The position numbers and the translations under genes are program-made. From Mytilus trossulus (Eukaryota; Mollusca; Bivalvia; Mytilida; Mytilidae), in contig NC_086378.1 in the NCBI RefSeq assembly GCF_036588685.1, positions 23,351,578-23,415,577 of the forward strand: DNA of 64,000 nucleotides, given 5' to 3'. Shown piece after piece: positions 1 to 11,555 of this stretch. Position 1 is the stretch's first letter, and every line of letters starts with the position of its first letter. A model generated the notes under the pieces. The model was given only the letters and a program-made list of their open reading frames with translations, was not told where the DNA came from and ran no database searches.

Positions 1-350
1 ATATTGCTATCACGTTGGCGTCGTCGTCTGCGTCATCGTCATCGTCGTCGTCGTCGGCGGAATACTTTTAGTTTTCACACTCTAACATTTTAGGAATTAG
101 GGGCCAAAAAGGGCCCAAATAAGCATTTTCTTGGTTTTCGCACTATAACTTTAGTTTATGTTAATAGAAATCTATGAAATTTTGACACAAGGTTAATGAC
201 CACAAAAGAAAGGTTGGGATTGATTTTGGGAGTTTTGGTTTCAACAGTTTAGGAATTAGGGGCCAAAAAAGGGCCCAAATAAGCATTATTCTTGGTTTTC
301 GAACAATAACTTTAGTTTAAGTAAATAGAAATCAATGAAATTTAAACACA
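1..350. repeat. Direct duplication in dispersed-repeat DNA, with a CGTCGT microsatellite
   Basis: The first 55 bases are a degenerate CGTCGT run. A block beginning TTTAGGAATTAGGGGCC occurs near 89 and again near 247, so a unit of about 158 bp is duplicated with a few differences. It lies in the presumed intron upstream of the first visible RPUSD2-like exon. I see no coding potential; the short ORFs here are chance or repeat-derived. Confidence 0.6.
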
Positions 351-599
351 ATGTTAAGTTTTGGAATAAGGGAAAGGGGGATGTGATTAAAAAAATTGGG
401 TTCAATTTTTCTAATTTGAAATTCATAAATAAAAAGAAAATTTCTTCAAACATTTTTTTGAGAGGATTAATATTCAACAGCATAGTGAATTGCTCTAAGA
501 GAAAACAAAAATTTTAAGTTCATTAGAACACATTCATTCTGTGTCAGAAACCTATGCTGTGTCAACTATTTAATCACAATTCAAATTTAGAGCTGAATC

Positions 600-700
600 C
601 AGCTTGAATGTTGTGTCCATACTTGCCCCAACCGTTCTGGGTTCAACCTCTGCGGTCGTATAAAGCTACGCCCTGCGGAGCATCTGGTTTAAAAGCTCAG
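600..700 (+). repeat. Possible tRNA-like (SINE-type) repeat fragment
   Basis: This is a locally GC-richer block in AT-rich intron DNA. It contains GGGTTCAACCTC near 639, which resembles a Pol III B box (GGTTCRANNCC), and the inverted pair CCTCTGCGG / CCCTGCGGAG. I remember similar blocks as common in mussel DNA, but no second copy is visible in this window. The call is an inference. Confidence 0.3.
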
Positions 701-1343
701 AACATCCTCCAGCATGCTCAAAGCATCCTCATAAGAATAGATATAGGACTGTATTTCCCTCATTATAAATTACAAGGGGTTCATAGAAAGACAGCTATCT
801 GCATATATATAACATTTTATAACATATGTCTATACTAAGTCAACATATATAACAGCTCGCTTAATAATAAAGAAGATTTGATTAAAAATTAAGTCTGTTT
901 ATGGCATTCTACACCTGTCCCATTATTATCCATTAGTCAAAAAGTAATGTGCAACAAACATGGTCTTTCAACTCTTTTTAGAAGACTAAATCCATTTGTG
1001 GTTAAAATTTGGAATCACATATTTCCTATAAAAACAACATTCAATCACATTCCAATAAACAAGACATGCATGAAGAAATGTTATTTCACTACATGAACAA
1101 CTGATTTCAAATATCTTCTTAAAAGATGCAAGCTATATGTGTTAAACTTGTGGTGTAATTTTTGTTAATTATTCAACTTGTTTCAGTTTTCCACTGCACA
1201 TATATTCTTTCCATTAATTCCTTGTTTGAATTAGCTTTTTTAGCTGTAAATATCATAATTAAAAATAAGACCCAACATTGTGTAACACAATTATTAAATA
1301 TTTATTGTGGCACAAGATGATAATGCTACTATTTTATTTTCAG

Positions 1344-3815
1344 GTTATCCAATAGTAAATGACCCTTTATATAATAGTCCAGCTTTTGGACCCAATAGAG
1401 GAAAAGGTGGTGAATTCTGGAAATCTGATACAGAGGTAGGGTCTTACGAGAATACAAGCTAGTTTTCCTTTCCTTAATCTTACTTCTCACCAGAAGTTGC
1501 ATAAAGCCTCTTTGCTGATATTCCACCCTTTTCTATCTTGTGCCGAAAGTTTTAGACCCACTTAATATGTGGGTTTCATGAAAAGGCGCCTAGTTTGTTA
1601 TATATATCCATATTAGAATTGAAGGATTTGAGAAAGCTTAATTTAAGATATTTTTTATCTGGGTTTTGAAAGGGAGACGAAAGATACCAAAAGAAAATTA
1701 AAAAGTCCAAAACAAACTGACAATGTAATTGGAAAATATGAAGAATGACGAACATGATGAAAAGACTAACAACAATACACATAACACAACTTACAAAACT
1801 ATAGACAGGCCCTACTACCTAAAACTGGGTGTGATCCCAGGCCCTCAAGAAGGGTAAGCAAATCGTTGTATTTATGATAGAATGAAATTGCTTTCAATTT
1901 TAAGATCTGAAATCTGAATTAATAACTGAATTCAAATTCATGATATATCATATGTAGAGTAAACTGGATCTTAAATTACTGAAATAACTATTATGATTTC
2001 AAATATTTACTTTCCTTTGAATCTGTGAGCATGAAATTGAAATTTTCCTCCAAACTTTTTAACAGATCACAGATGAAATACAGAATTTACATAGTGTTGG
2101 TTTATGGTATGATGGAGAAAACCCACTCTATCATAAAAGATTGAAGGAAATAAAAGAAAATCAAGTTACTCAAGAGATAAAAGAAAATATAGATGGTACA
2201 ATCTGTGATGTTAAAAGTACAGATTCAGAAACAAAGACTGAAATAGAGAGTTCACAAAGTGGGACCAAAAAAGGTTCTATTTATAATGATACAGAAATAG
2301 ATAGTTTAGAACCTAAGGAAAAGAAAGCTAAATTTGATCATACAGAGACAGGAGATAAGATCGGATATATTGCTGAAGTAACACTGACAGAAAATTCCTC
2401 AGGTTCAGAGGTCAAATCAGAATCTTGCTTAGACGAGGATAAAATTATATGTTGCAATTCTGAATCACTTGACAATGATAGAGAGGATTCATGTTCAGTA
2501 ACTAAGGTTGGCATGGAAAGGAAAATTGTTTATCCAACTTTTGATGAAACAAAATGGATTCCTAATGAACATTGTAGTAGCTGTAAGAGAAATTATATAG
2601 ATCCTGGACCAAAGGATCTTGTCATGTACCTCCATGCATTAAGTTATAAGGTAACATATCCATATATTAAATTTAAGATACATGCTATTTAAAACTGTTA
2701 TCACATCAAACTTAAGCTTGATTTTAAACTTAATATTTTCCCAAGTAACACTGTTATTTCAATGCCCCAGACCATGCAGATTTGTAAAATTTTATCTGGA
2801 CTAGAAAGAATTTGAAAACTTTGTTAAGACACATTTAAAAGTAAAGAAAAATTATGATGGCACATTGCTTATTCTAATGAATTTGATATGTTGATATAAT
2901 GGTATATATCTTTGATAGTCACTATATTCAATATTGAAATATTCTTTTGGATAATTAAGACATTTTGATTAGACTCATCTTTACATTTTTAAGATTATAA
3001 CTATCATGATATAAAAAAGAAGATGCGGTACATGTATGATTGCCAATGAGACAACTATCCACAAACGACCTAAATGACACAGACATTAACAACTAAAGGT
3101 CATCATACGTTCTTCAACAATGAGCAAAGATCACACTGCATAGTCAGCTATAAAAGGCCCCGATAAGACAATGTAAAACAGTTCAAACAAGGAAAAAAAA
3201 ATGACTATGTCATGTATGTTGACCTTTACATTCTGTAGATATTCATCATTATCAGTGTCATTCTGTTGTCATTCTGTTGTCATTCTGTTGTCATTCTGTT
3301 GCTGTCTCATTCATAAATACAAAAAAAGCATTATTTGCATTGAACTATAATTAAAGAACTCTTATAAGCAACACGACGGGTGCCGCATGTGGAGCAGGAT
3401 CTGCTTACCCTTCCGGAGCACCTGAGATCACCCCTAGGTTTTGGTCGGGTTCGTGTTGTTTATTCTTTAGTTTTCTATGTTGTGTCATGTGTACTATTGT
3501 TTTTTTGTTTGTCTTTTTCATTTTTAGCCATGGCGTTGTCAGTTTGTTTTAGATTTACGAGTTTGACTGTCCCTTCGGTATCTTTGGTCCCTCTTTTATA
3601 GTGTTATACATTAAGTTTGAGTGATTTAGTAACAAAGAAATAGTTTTGTATTGAATATAACCATAATATAGATCTAGAATTGATGAAAAGTTAACCTTTA
3701 CTTATATTAATATTAAAATATTATTTGTTCTATTTTTCAGGGATCAGACTGGGGATTTTGTACAGAATTACCAGAATGGGCTAAAGAGGACTGGGTAGAT
3801 GACACTTCTCAATAA
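1344..3815 (+). CDS. RPUSD2-like RNA pseudouridine synthase, C-terminal three exons (5' part outside window)
   Basis: Exons are 1344-1435, 2066-2650 and 3741-3815, all with AG/GT boundaries and compatible phases; the stop codon is TAA at 3813. Together they give about 250 residues. The first exon reads GYPIVNDPLYNS followed by FGPNRGKGGEFW, which matches the end of the RluA-type catalytic domain of RPUSD2. The middle exon begins with an ordered segment (GLWYDGENPLYHKRL), then has about 120 residues of Glu/Lys/Ser-rich low-complexity sequence. It ends with HCSSCKRNYIDPGPKDLVMY, the conserved Cys-x-x-Cys tail. The last exon ends GFCTELPEWAKEDW, like the vertebrate C-terminus. RPUSD2 pseudouridylates RNA in vertebrates; here the role is inferred by homology. 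The catalytic Asp motif is upstream of the window. The introns contain dispersed repeats only. Confidence 0.85.
1798..1866 (-). repeat. Fragment of a dispersed repeat (minus orientation)
   Basis: The text GTGTGATCCCAGG followed by AAGGGTAAGCAAATC is the reverse complement, with substitutions, of the start of the repeat at 3366-3602. A further minus-oriented copy lies at about 41806-41905. It sits inside RPUSD2 intron sequence. Confidence 0.5.
3015..3215 (+). repeat. Dispersed repeat DR1, plus copy
   Basis: This is recognised by GATTGCCAATGAGACAACT, then AAAGGTCA, TTCAACAATGAGCAAA and AGTCAGCTATAAAAGGCC. The same ordered blocks recur, diverged, at about 23889-24160, 51280-51400, 55917-56125 and 58340-58475 (plus), and at 34980-35275, 50885-51010 and 58555-58860 (minus). 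No coding potential is visible. It has the look of a highly copied retroposon or nonautonomous element; its class is not resolved. Confidence 0.7.
3258..3303. repeat. 11-bp tandem repeat, about 4 copies
   Basis: The unit TCATTCTGTTG is repeated in perfect tandem. It lies in the last intron of the RPUSD2-like gene, about 440 bp before the final exon. No function is evident. Confidence 0.8.
3366..3602 (+). repeat. Dispersed repeat DR2, plus copy
   Basis: The block GTTCGTGTTGTTTATTCTTT, then CTATGTTGTGTCATGTGTAC and GCCATGGCGTTGTCA, recurs almost unchanged at 29895-30060. Partial minus copies of its 5' part lie at 1798-1866 and 41806-41905. The 73-codon ORF here is repeat-derived and has no sign of selection. 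It lies in the last RPUSD2 intron. Confidence 0.75.
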
Positions 3816-3830
3816 CATTAAATATTTTAA

Positions 3831-3836
3831 AATAAA
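3831..3836 (+). terminator. Poly(A) signal of the RPUSD2-like gene
   Basis: AATAAA lies 16 nt after the stop codon, followed by AT-rich sequence. This implies a very short 3' UTR. A terminal-hairpin element fragment starts about 40 nt further on, at 3877. Confidence 0.6.
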
Positions 3837-3876
3837 CAAATTTAAATTGTAATTCTTAAACAGTTTTATCTTTTTT

Positions 3877-4010
3877 AGCTTACCTGGCCTAAAAGGCCAT
3901 ATGAGTGTTTGCCATCACTTGGTGTATGCTGTTTGCATACATGTACATCATATTTTAGAGTTATTGCCCTTGAAATGTCAATTTCTGGATTAACATGGTT
4001 TTTGGCTTAT
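3877..4010 (+). mobile_element. 5' fragment of the terminal-hairpin element, plus orientation
   Basis: It begins AGCTTACCTGGCCTAAAAGG and continues GCCATCACTTGG, a diverged version of the 5' terminal hairpin of the complete copies at 43557 and 45300. It also carries GAGTTATTGCCCTTGAAATG, like their internal blocks. Homology fades after about 4010. As in the other copies, a T run (TTTTTT) immediately precedes AGCT. Confidence 0.55.
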
Positions 4011-4368
4011 ATTTCAAAAAGTAAAGCGGTTAGAGTAAATCGTACATGCATTCTTCAGAAAAATTTATCAGCAGGTTAAGGTTTCAAAAGCCTATCTCAT
4101 TTGGGGATATATATAATATTCAGAGATATTTTGCTTGTTTACGTACTGGTTCCCAGATCCAATCTCTGTGTTTCATCTCATAGAGAAATATTTTTGGAAT
4201 GAAACCAGCATAAAGCACAGGCTACAGGTGTAAATTGAATATGAGGTAGCCCCAAAGTGAAGGTTGGGGTATTACAGAATTTAAATAGAAGTTTAAACTT
4301 TTAGAAGTTAGGGTCATATAAAGGTTGAAAATATGCCACACAGCCCTTTGTGTTGACCATTTAATAAA

Positions 4369-6229
4369 CAAGAGGCTCTCAAGAGGATGAATCGCTCACC
4401 TTAATTTTTTTGGTTAAATCTCTCATCAATGATTATTTTGGCTTTTCAATTTATTTAAATGTTCTTTGAATCGTCCTATTTTCTTCAAAAGCAAAAAAAA
4501 AATCATTTTCTCCTATGTTCTATTTTAGCCATAGGAGCTATGTTTCTTGACATACAAGGAAATGAAATATAAAATTCATACTAGATACTGTGAAACTTAT
4601 TTAGCCTAAGTTTGGCTGAAATTGATACAGCAGTTTCAAAGGAGAAGATTTTTTAAAGTAAGTCAACATGATGAACAAATTGTGAAAAAAGTCTTTCAAG
4701 GGCAATAACTCCTTAAGGGGTCAATTGACAATTTTGGTCAAATTGACTTATTATTAGATCTTACTTTGCTAAACATTTTTGCTATTACCAGTTTATCTGT
4801 ATCTATAATAATATTCAAGATAATAACCAAAAACTGCAAAATTTCTTTAAAATCATCAATTCAGGGGCATTATACCTGAAATATCAGCTACCCAATTCGG
4901 CTGAAATTTCAGGACAGGTAGACTTTGACCTAATACATACTTTAACTTCTTGTCTTATTTGCTCTAAATGCTGGAGTTTTTGAGATAAAAGCCAAAAACT
5001 GCATTTTACACTGTGTTCTATTTTTAGCAATGACTGCATGTTTTTTGACGAAATAAAAAATAAAGCACAAACTTTATTTTATACACCCTACTGATCATTC
5101 AGTTGAAGTTTGGTTGAAATTGGTTGAGTAGGTTAAGAGGAGAAGATTTTTTTAAAGTTAGCAAATATGATGAACAAATTGTGAAAAATTGTCATTAAAG
5201 GACAATAACCCCTTACGGGGTCAATTGACAAATTTGGTCATATTAACTTATTTGTAGATCTTACTTTGCTGATCATTTTTGCTGTTTACAGTTTATCTTT
5301 ATCTATAATAATATTCAAGATAATGACCAACAACTGCAAAATTTCCTTAAAATTACCAATTAAGTGGCAGCAACCCAACAATGGGTTGTTTGATTCATCT
5401 GAAAATTTCAGGGCTGATAGATCTTGACCTAATGAACATTTTTACCCATGTCAGATTTGCTCTAAATGCTTTCGTTTTTAATATATATAAGCCAAAAACT
5501 GCATTTGACCCCTATGTTCTATTTTAAGTAACGGTGGCCATGTTTTTTGACGGATCAAAAATCTAAGCGCAAACTTTGTGCAGGATAATCTAAGGAACAA
5601 TCATGCTAAGTTTCATCCAAATCCATTCAGTAGTTTCAGAGGAGAAGATTTTTTAAAGTTAGCAAATATGATGAACAAATTGTGAAAAATTGTCATTAAA
5701 GGACAATAACCCCTTACGAGGTCAATTGACAATTTTGGTCACATTAACTTATTTGTAGATCTTACTTTGCTGATCATTTTTGCTGTTTACAGTTTATCTT
5801 TATCTATAATAATATTCAAGATAATGACCAAAAACTACAAAATTTCCTTAAAATTACCAATTAAGTGGCAGCAACCCAACAATGGGTTGTTTGATTCATC
5901 TGAAAATTTCAGGGCTGATAGATCTTGACCTAATGAACATTTTTACCCATGTCAGATTTGCTCTAAATGCTTTCGTTTTTGAGATATAAGCCAAAATCTG
6001 CATTTGACCCCTATGTTCTATTTTAAGTAACGGCGGTCATGTTTTTTGACGGATCAAAAATCGAAGCACACACTTTGTGCAGGATAATCCAAGGAACAAT
6101 CCTGCTAAGTTTCATTCAAATCCATTCTGTAGTTTCAGAGGAGAAGATGTTTGAAAAATTGTTAACGACGACAGACGACGATGACAAGTGATGAGAAAAG
6201 CTCACACGGCCTTTTAGGCCAGGTGAGCT
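4369..6229 (-). mobile_element. Terminal-hairpin transposable element, copy C (minus orientation)
   Basis: The two ends match those of the plus copies at 43557-44879 and 45300-46894. The right edge is the inverted 5' hairpin (GGCCTTTTAGGCCAGGTGAGCT, in two arms), and the left edge is the inverted 3' hairpin (AAGAGGCTCTC, with GCTCACCTT). Internally it is built of about three and a half units of about 500 bp: ATGATGAACAAATTGTG occurs at 4668, 5166 and 5668. Flanks are ATAAA (4364-4368) and AAAAA (6230-6234), a possible 5-bp target duplication with one mismatch. No ORF of significance is present, so it is nonautonomous. Confidence 0.75.
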
Positions 6230-9180
6230 AAAAAGTAGTGCATACCAACTTTTCGTTCTAGGATATGATTTTTTTTTACGAAACTTCATAGTAAAAGTTG
6301 TACAGCTTGAAGGGCATAGGAAAGTTCCTATGGGAAAGTGCATTTTCAATATTTACAGAAGTGTAATCTTAAGGTCCATCTCCTGCTGAATGAAACAAAT
6401 TTTGGAGTTATTGCCCTTGAAATCATTTTTGTTTTTAAATTTCAGTCATTACTGGTAGTTATTTTCTTGAAATCTATAACAGATGTTAAACAGTCAACTA
6501 ATTTGAACAATTACGATCAACTAGAAGAACTGCAATCATTGCAAATTTGTACCACTGCTGACTCATGAAAGACTCATGACCATTCGTCGTAATGTGCGTT
6601 GCTATTGAAAACCTTGATAAAATATGAATTATTTGCCTTAATGAGTAATTCATTAAATGAACATAATGTACAATTATATATGAATGTTTAATGTTTGTTC
6701 TTTTAGATTTAAAAAAAAAAGTTGAAGCAACATTGCCACAGTTTTCAGAATTATTTTTGCCTTGGTTTTTGGTTAACTGCCTACAGTGCTTACAGCGCTT
6801 TGATTTACCAAATGCAAAGAGAGAGAACAACAAAATTTTGGCTGACCATTTGGTATCAGCTTTACTCATTGTTGAATGCCATACCTATAGATTTAATTTC
6901 TGTGTCATTTGTTTCTTGTGAAGAATTGTCTCATTTCTTTTTTACATTTGACCACAGTACCATGAGTACAATGTATAGTGAATGATGGCTCTGATTTCAA
7001 GTGATTGGGGTTGCTCACTATGCCTTGAATGTGATAGGCTAACAGCAAAATTAAGAAAATACATAAAGATAAAAGAGAAAATTAAAACATGAAACTTCGC
7101 TCAACCTTCTAACTTTTAATGACATGCATGTCACACCAAAGAACCTAAATATGACTGTTGATGATCTATGATATGTGTGCGAACACTTTACTTAGAGCAT
7201 GATGAATAATTATGAAATATTTGCTACTGGTCTTTGACACAAAAAGTAGATATTTGACGATCTTTGACGCTTGAGTTTAAAAAAAAATTCAGATGGCATA
7301 TAAATGCAGATATGTTATATACATTTGAGAGGAAACAGGGACTTTATCGGAGAGAACAACCGTCCTAAAGACTAAGGTCTTAGTTCACCAATGTATTAAT
7401 ATAACTTGCATTTTTTCTCTACCAGTAGTGATGGGTCATTTGATGTTTTGCAGATATATTTTTTTTCTCACAGCATGCAAGTATGATTGGTTCATCAACT
7501 GTTTATTAAGTCGGGTAGATAATTACATTTATCATGATAACATTAAATGTAATTACATTCTGTTATGTGGTATTCAATAACCGTGACGTAAAATGTAAAA
7601 TTATTAAACCTTTATGAAAAGAATACCACGGTTAAGTGAATTTCGATATGCGATCGATTTCTCGTGAACTGTTTACTGTTATATTTGTAGTACATTTGAA
7701 AGCACATAGTCAAGGTCAGCCTGAAAAAAAAATATGTTCTTATAAACTATATGCAGAAAAGGGTCGCAGAAAGTAGGGCACGGATAGAATTTTCAGATTG
7801 TTAAAGCCTGTTCCTTTAACATATGCATCCGAAAACAGGAATGATCTTTTTAACAATTGATTATATATAATCGATTTTATATTCATATTATTAAAACGCT
7901 TGGTATGATTTTTTTTCTGTCAATACCCGTGACGTCACAGCTGACTGTCAACAGTCAACAAAATAGTTATGAAATTAATATATCTCTATCGGTATATTTA
8001 GCAACAGAAATATAATAACATTGCATATCGAGTTACAGGATATAGCACTTAAAAAGAAAGGCTATAAACAGTTTAAATTACGTCTTTAACGGTACATTTT
8101 AAATAAACAGAATGATGTCCTTCGCTCACATTGATCTTGAATGTGTTGTTGATTAAAGTCATCATATTCATTTCTACCCTAGTAAACACGTCCTTTTAAA
8201 AAAAGATGTGCGAGTAACTGGGGAAACATTGTTTATAAACAAAACAACTTTCATATACATAATCTACCTTTAAAAAAGATTAAAACAGGTAAGGCAATAA
8301 TTTAGTTGTAATTTGTACATAGTTATACAATACAAGATATTTTTCATTATTAAATGATGAAACCGATGATGTAGTTACTGAAAACCAATATTTCAGCGAC
8401 ATCATCATGTATATAACGATGGTTATTCTAATATCATCCTGATTCTAGAAGAAAATTCACAACGATTCCTTCAAATTTTTCATTTATTCAATGCACATTT
8501 CCAATGATTGCCTTATCAACACAATTTTAACGCGATTCTTATATCATGTATATATGGACTCAGTACATTGACAAATGCAAGACTATTCTTAAGGTTGAGG
8601 TCAAGAATGAAGGTCAATTTCTTAGCAAAATACAGGCTGACAAAATTTTATTTTATTTGCGTGTTATATAACACATTCGATGCACATTGTCGATTTTAAA
8701 GAAAAAAAGATGTCAGGCCGAAAAAAGTAATAAATCATTATTTACTGTGAAAGAGGAAATAATTCAGTCCAAGCTGTATTCTAGGGTTGAAACATTTGGA
8801 CTTTTAGTTTAATTAATCCAAACACTTTCTTTTATTATCTGACATGTTTTAATCCAGAAGTCGTATAAATGTTTAGAAAAAAAAACATGTTGAAAGTTTC
8901 ATTTTGTTTGGTATTTATGTCAAGTCTTTGTTTCATTGTAAAACTGTGAGACCCCTAATGTTGTAAGGATTATGTGAATTAACTATATTCTTTTTTAATC
9001 AGTTAATTCATAAATATCTGTTCGATATCCTTTTCCAGGCCATGTCAAGTTTATCCCGTTTGTCAATCATCGTCTATTGTTATTCTTAAAGTGCTTATTG
9101 TATGTGTTGAAACTTCCTTTATTTTATTGTTATAATTCTTTGACAATATGTAAACATTATCCATCTGCATAAATTGTAGA
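6230..9180. other. Intergenic stretch without recognisable genes
   Basis: The short ORFs on both strands between 6116 and 6985 overlap each other in different frames and match no family I know. A degenerate minus-oriented DR1 piece is visible near 6855-6960 (CTCATTGTTGAATGCC ... TTGTCTCATTTC). From 7000 to 9180 I see only AT-rich sequence with short homopolymers. Confidence 0.6.
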
Positions 9181-9229
9181 CTTAAATTTGGATTCCAGTC
9201 GAAGTCAGTCTTTTAAACGGATACCATCT

Positions 9230-10656
9230 GTTATCAGGTAAGTGATCTGTCGGATTTGTATTTTATAGAAAAGTGGTCTTCCGTGTTTGTGTTCTATTCA
9301 CAAGTTATATGTCGCTTTGTATTCTATTGGCAAAAGATCTGCCGGGTTTGTATTCTATAGGCAAGGGATCTTTCGGGTTCATATTCTATTGGTAAGTGAT
9401 CTGTCGGGTTCATATTCTATTGGTAAGTGATCTGTCGGGTTTATATTCTATAGGCAAGTGCTCTGTCGGGTTTATATTATATAGGAAATTGATATGTCGG
9501 GGAAAGCTTTCTATACAAAAGTGATTTACCGGGTTTGTATTCTATAGGCAAGTGATCTGCCGGGTTTCTATTTAGTAGGAAAATTTGCTGCCGGACTTTT
9601 ATTCTATATATAGGTAAGGGATCTGTCGGGTTTATTATTCTAATAGACAAGTGATCTGTCGGATTTGTATTCTAAAGGCAACTGATTTTTCGGGTTTATA
9701 TTCTATAGGCAAGTGATATGTCGGATTTGTTTTATATAGGCAAGTGATCTGTCGGATTTGTTATCTATAGGAAATATATCTGTCGGTTTGTATTCTGTAG
9801 GCAAGTGATCTGTCGGAATTGTATTCAATGAAAAATTAATCTGTCGTGTATTCTATAATAGACAAGCGAATCGGGTTCGTACGATATAGACAAGTGATCT
9901 GTCGGATTTGTATTCTAAAGGCAACTGATTTTTCGGGTTTATATTCTATAGGCAAGTGATATGTCGGATTTGTATTATATAGGGAAGTGATCTGTCGGAT
10001 TTGTATTCTATAGGCAAGTGATCTGTCGGATTTGTATTATGTAGACAAGTTACCAGTCGGGTTTGTATTCTATTGGTAAGTGATCTGTCGGTTTATATTC
10101 TATAGGCAAGTGATATGTCGGATTTGTATTATATAGGCAAGTGATTTGTCGGATTTGTATTATGTAGGCAAGTTACCAGTCGGATTTGTATTCTATTGGT
10201 AAGTGATCTGTCGGTTTATATTCTATAGGCAAGTGATATGTCGGATTTGTATTCTATAGGCAAGTGATCTGTCGGTTTATATTCTATAGGCAAGTGATCT
10301 GTCGGATTTGTTATCTATAGGAAATATATCTGTCGGTTTGTATTCTATAGGCAAGTGATCTGTCGGGTTTGTATTCAATGAAAACTTAATATGTCGTGTA
10401 TTCTATAATAGACAAGCGAATCGGGTTCGTATGATATGGAATAGTGACTGTCGGGTTTGTAATTTAAAAGCAAGGGATCTTTCGGTTTGTATTCTATGGG
10501 CAAGTGATATGTCGTGTTTGCATTCTATAGACAAGTGATCTGTCGGCTTTGTATAATATAGGCAGGTGATTTGTCGTGATTGTCAAGGTTCTAAAGGCAA
10601 GTGATATGCCGGGTTTCTATTCTATAGGCCAGTGACTGTCGGGTTTGTATTCTTTA
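9230..10656. repeat. 31-bp minisatellite, about 45 copies
   Basis: The unit contains GGCAAGTGATCTGTCGG followed by RTTTGTATTCTATA; successive units are 31 bp apart, as at 10012, 10043 and 10074. Copies vary by substitution and small indels, and there is a higher-order pattern: the stretch near 9655-9775 recurs near 9890-10010. The first unit follows TTATCAG|GTAAGTGAT at 9231-9246, a perfect splice-donor consensus. Several later units keep GGTAAGTGA (near 9390, 9420, 10075 and 10198). It lies between the RPUSD2-like gene and TG1. Confidence 0.9.
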
Positions 10657-10798
10657 GAAAGTCTTAAGGACGCCTCCGGATGCGGGAATTTCTCGTTACA
10701 TTGTAGACCTGTTGGTGACCTTCTGCTATTGTTTTTTCTATGGTCTGGTATGGTTGTTGTCTCTTTGATACATTCCCCATTTCTATTCTCAATTTTAT
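10657..10798 (+). mobile_element. Dispersed-repeat insertion within the minisatellite
   Basis: The minisatellite pattern breaks after TTCTTTAGAAAG and resumes at ACAAGTGATCTGTCG near 10802. The intervening segment ends GTTGTTGTCTCTTTGATACA then CATTCCCCATTTCTATTCTC. The same block occurs at about 31560-31620 and, inverted, near 58250-58300. It is therefore a repeat that landed inside the array. Confidence 0.65.
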
Positions 10799-10925
10799 TA
10801 AGACAAGTGATCTGTCGTGTTTGCATTCTATAGACAAGTGATCTATCTGATTTGTATTCTATATACAGGTGGTCTGTCGTGATTGTCAAGATTCTATAGG
10901 CAAGTGATCTGTCGTTGGTCACTCT
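10799..10925. repeat. 31-bp minisatellite, distal remnant
   Basis: About four further units of the array that begins at 9230 continue here after the inserted repeat. They include GACAAGTGATCTGTCG and GGCAAGTGATCTGTCG. Confidence 0.75.
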
Positions 10926-11254
10926 CTGTCGTTTCTGTATCTGCAACAGGGCCTGTTGCATTCGGTTTCATTTATTTCCTTAACAACAACTTTATTACAT
11001 TTACCCGTAAAACATTTGTCCCTCCATTTCAAAAATATGTCTTACAACACTAGATGGTTATGACAGGAGTGACCACCATTTATAATGTAAGAAACCTTAA
11101 AAAAAAAGCAAAGATGATGCGCAATAAGATGAGTATTTTTTACATAATTTAACAGGAAAGAATTTAGTTACATTTCAACGTATTATTCAAAAGTTAACCG
11201 ATATTCGAATAAAACTTCCCGGTACTTGATAACTTTTGTCAGTATGCAACATGA

Positions 11255-11262
11255 TATAAAAG
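11255..11262 (+). promoter_or_regulatory. TATA box of TG1 (predicted)
   Basis: TATAAAAG lies about 300 bp upstream of the TG1 start codon. A transcript starting about 30 nt downstream (near 11285) would carry a leader exon ending AAAAAG|GTAAAT at 11345, spliced to the acceptor CCTTTCAG at 11548. This is an inference from motif spacing. Confidence 0.5.
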
Positions 11263-11284
11263 GTCAATGCTTGCCGAGTGTTTT

Positions 11285-11345
11285 AACTTGCGTCATTCTG
11301 TGCATGAAATTTCAAATTATAATCCTCACGGAATTGAGTAAAAAG
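11285..11345 (+). other. Predicted 5' leader exon of TG1, containing a uORF
   Basis: The donor AAAAAG|GTAAAT at 11345/11346 and the acceptor at 11548 would join this exon to GACTAATATG. An ATG at 11304 opens 14 codons to the donor; after splicing it continues GAC TAA, so the uORF stops one base before the TG1 ATG. The start of the exon is estimated from the TATA position. Confidence 0.4.
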
Positions 11346-11555
11346 GTAAATATATTGACTTGATTATCCGGTATGTTTTTGAGTTCATCTATTACTCGTT
11401 GAGTGCAATAATTTATACATACAACAGAATGAAGTTTTTTTTAGAGGGCTGTTATAAAAAATATTTATGGTTGAATTTGTATGACGAGCCCTTCTAAAGA
11501 ATGTTTGCAATGTTATGTATTTATTACGTTTACTGATTTTCCTTTCAGGACTAAT

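Noticed and set aside
3380-3601. 73-codon ORF ending in a hydrophobic stretch
   Set aside because: It lies within dispersed repeat DR2, which recurs at 29895-30060 with the frame altered.
6498-6985. Overlapping ORFs on both strands (123, 76 and 87 codons)
   Set aside because: Different frames of the same AT-rich DNA, with no domain and partly degenerate DR1; no splice pattern linking them to a gene.
10617-10961. 114-codon minus-strand ORF
   Set aside because: It runs through minisatellite units and the inserted repeat; the content is repeat-derived.
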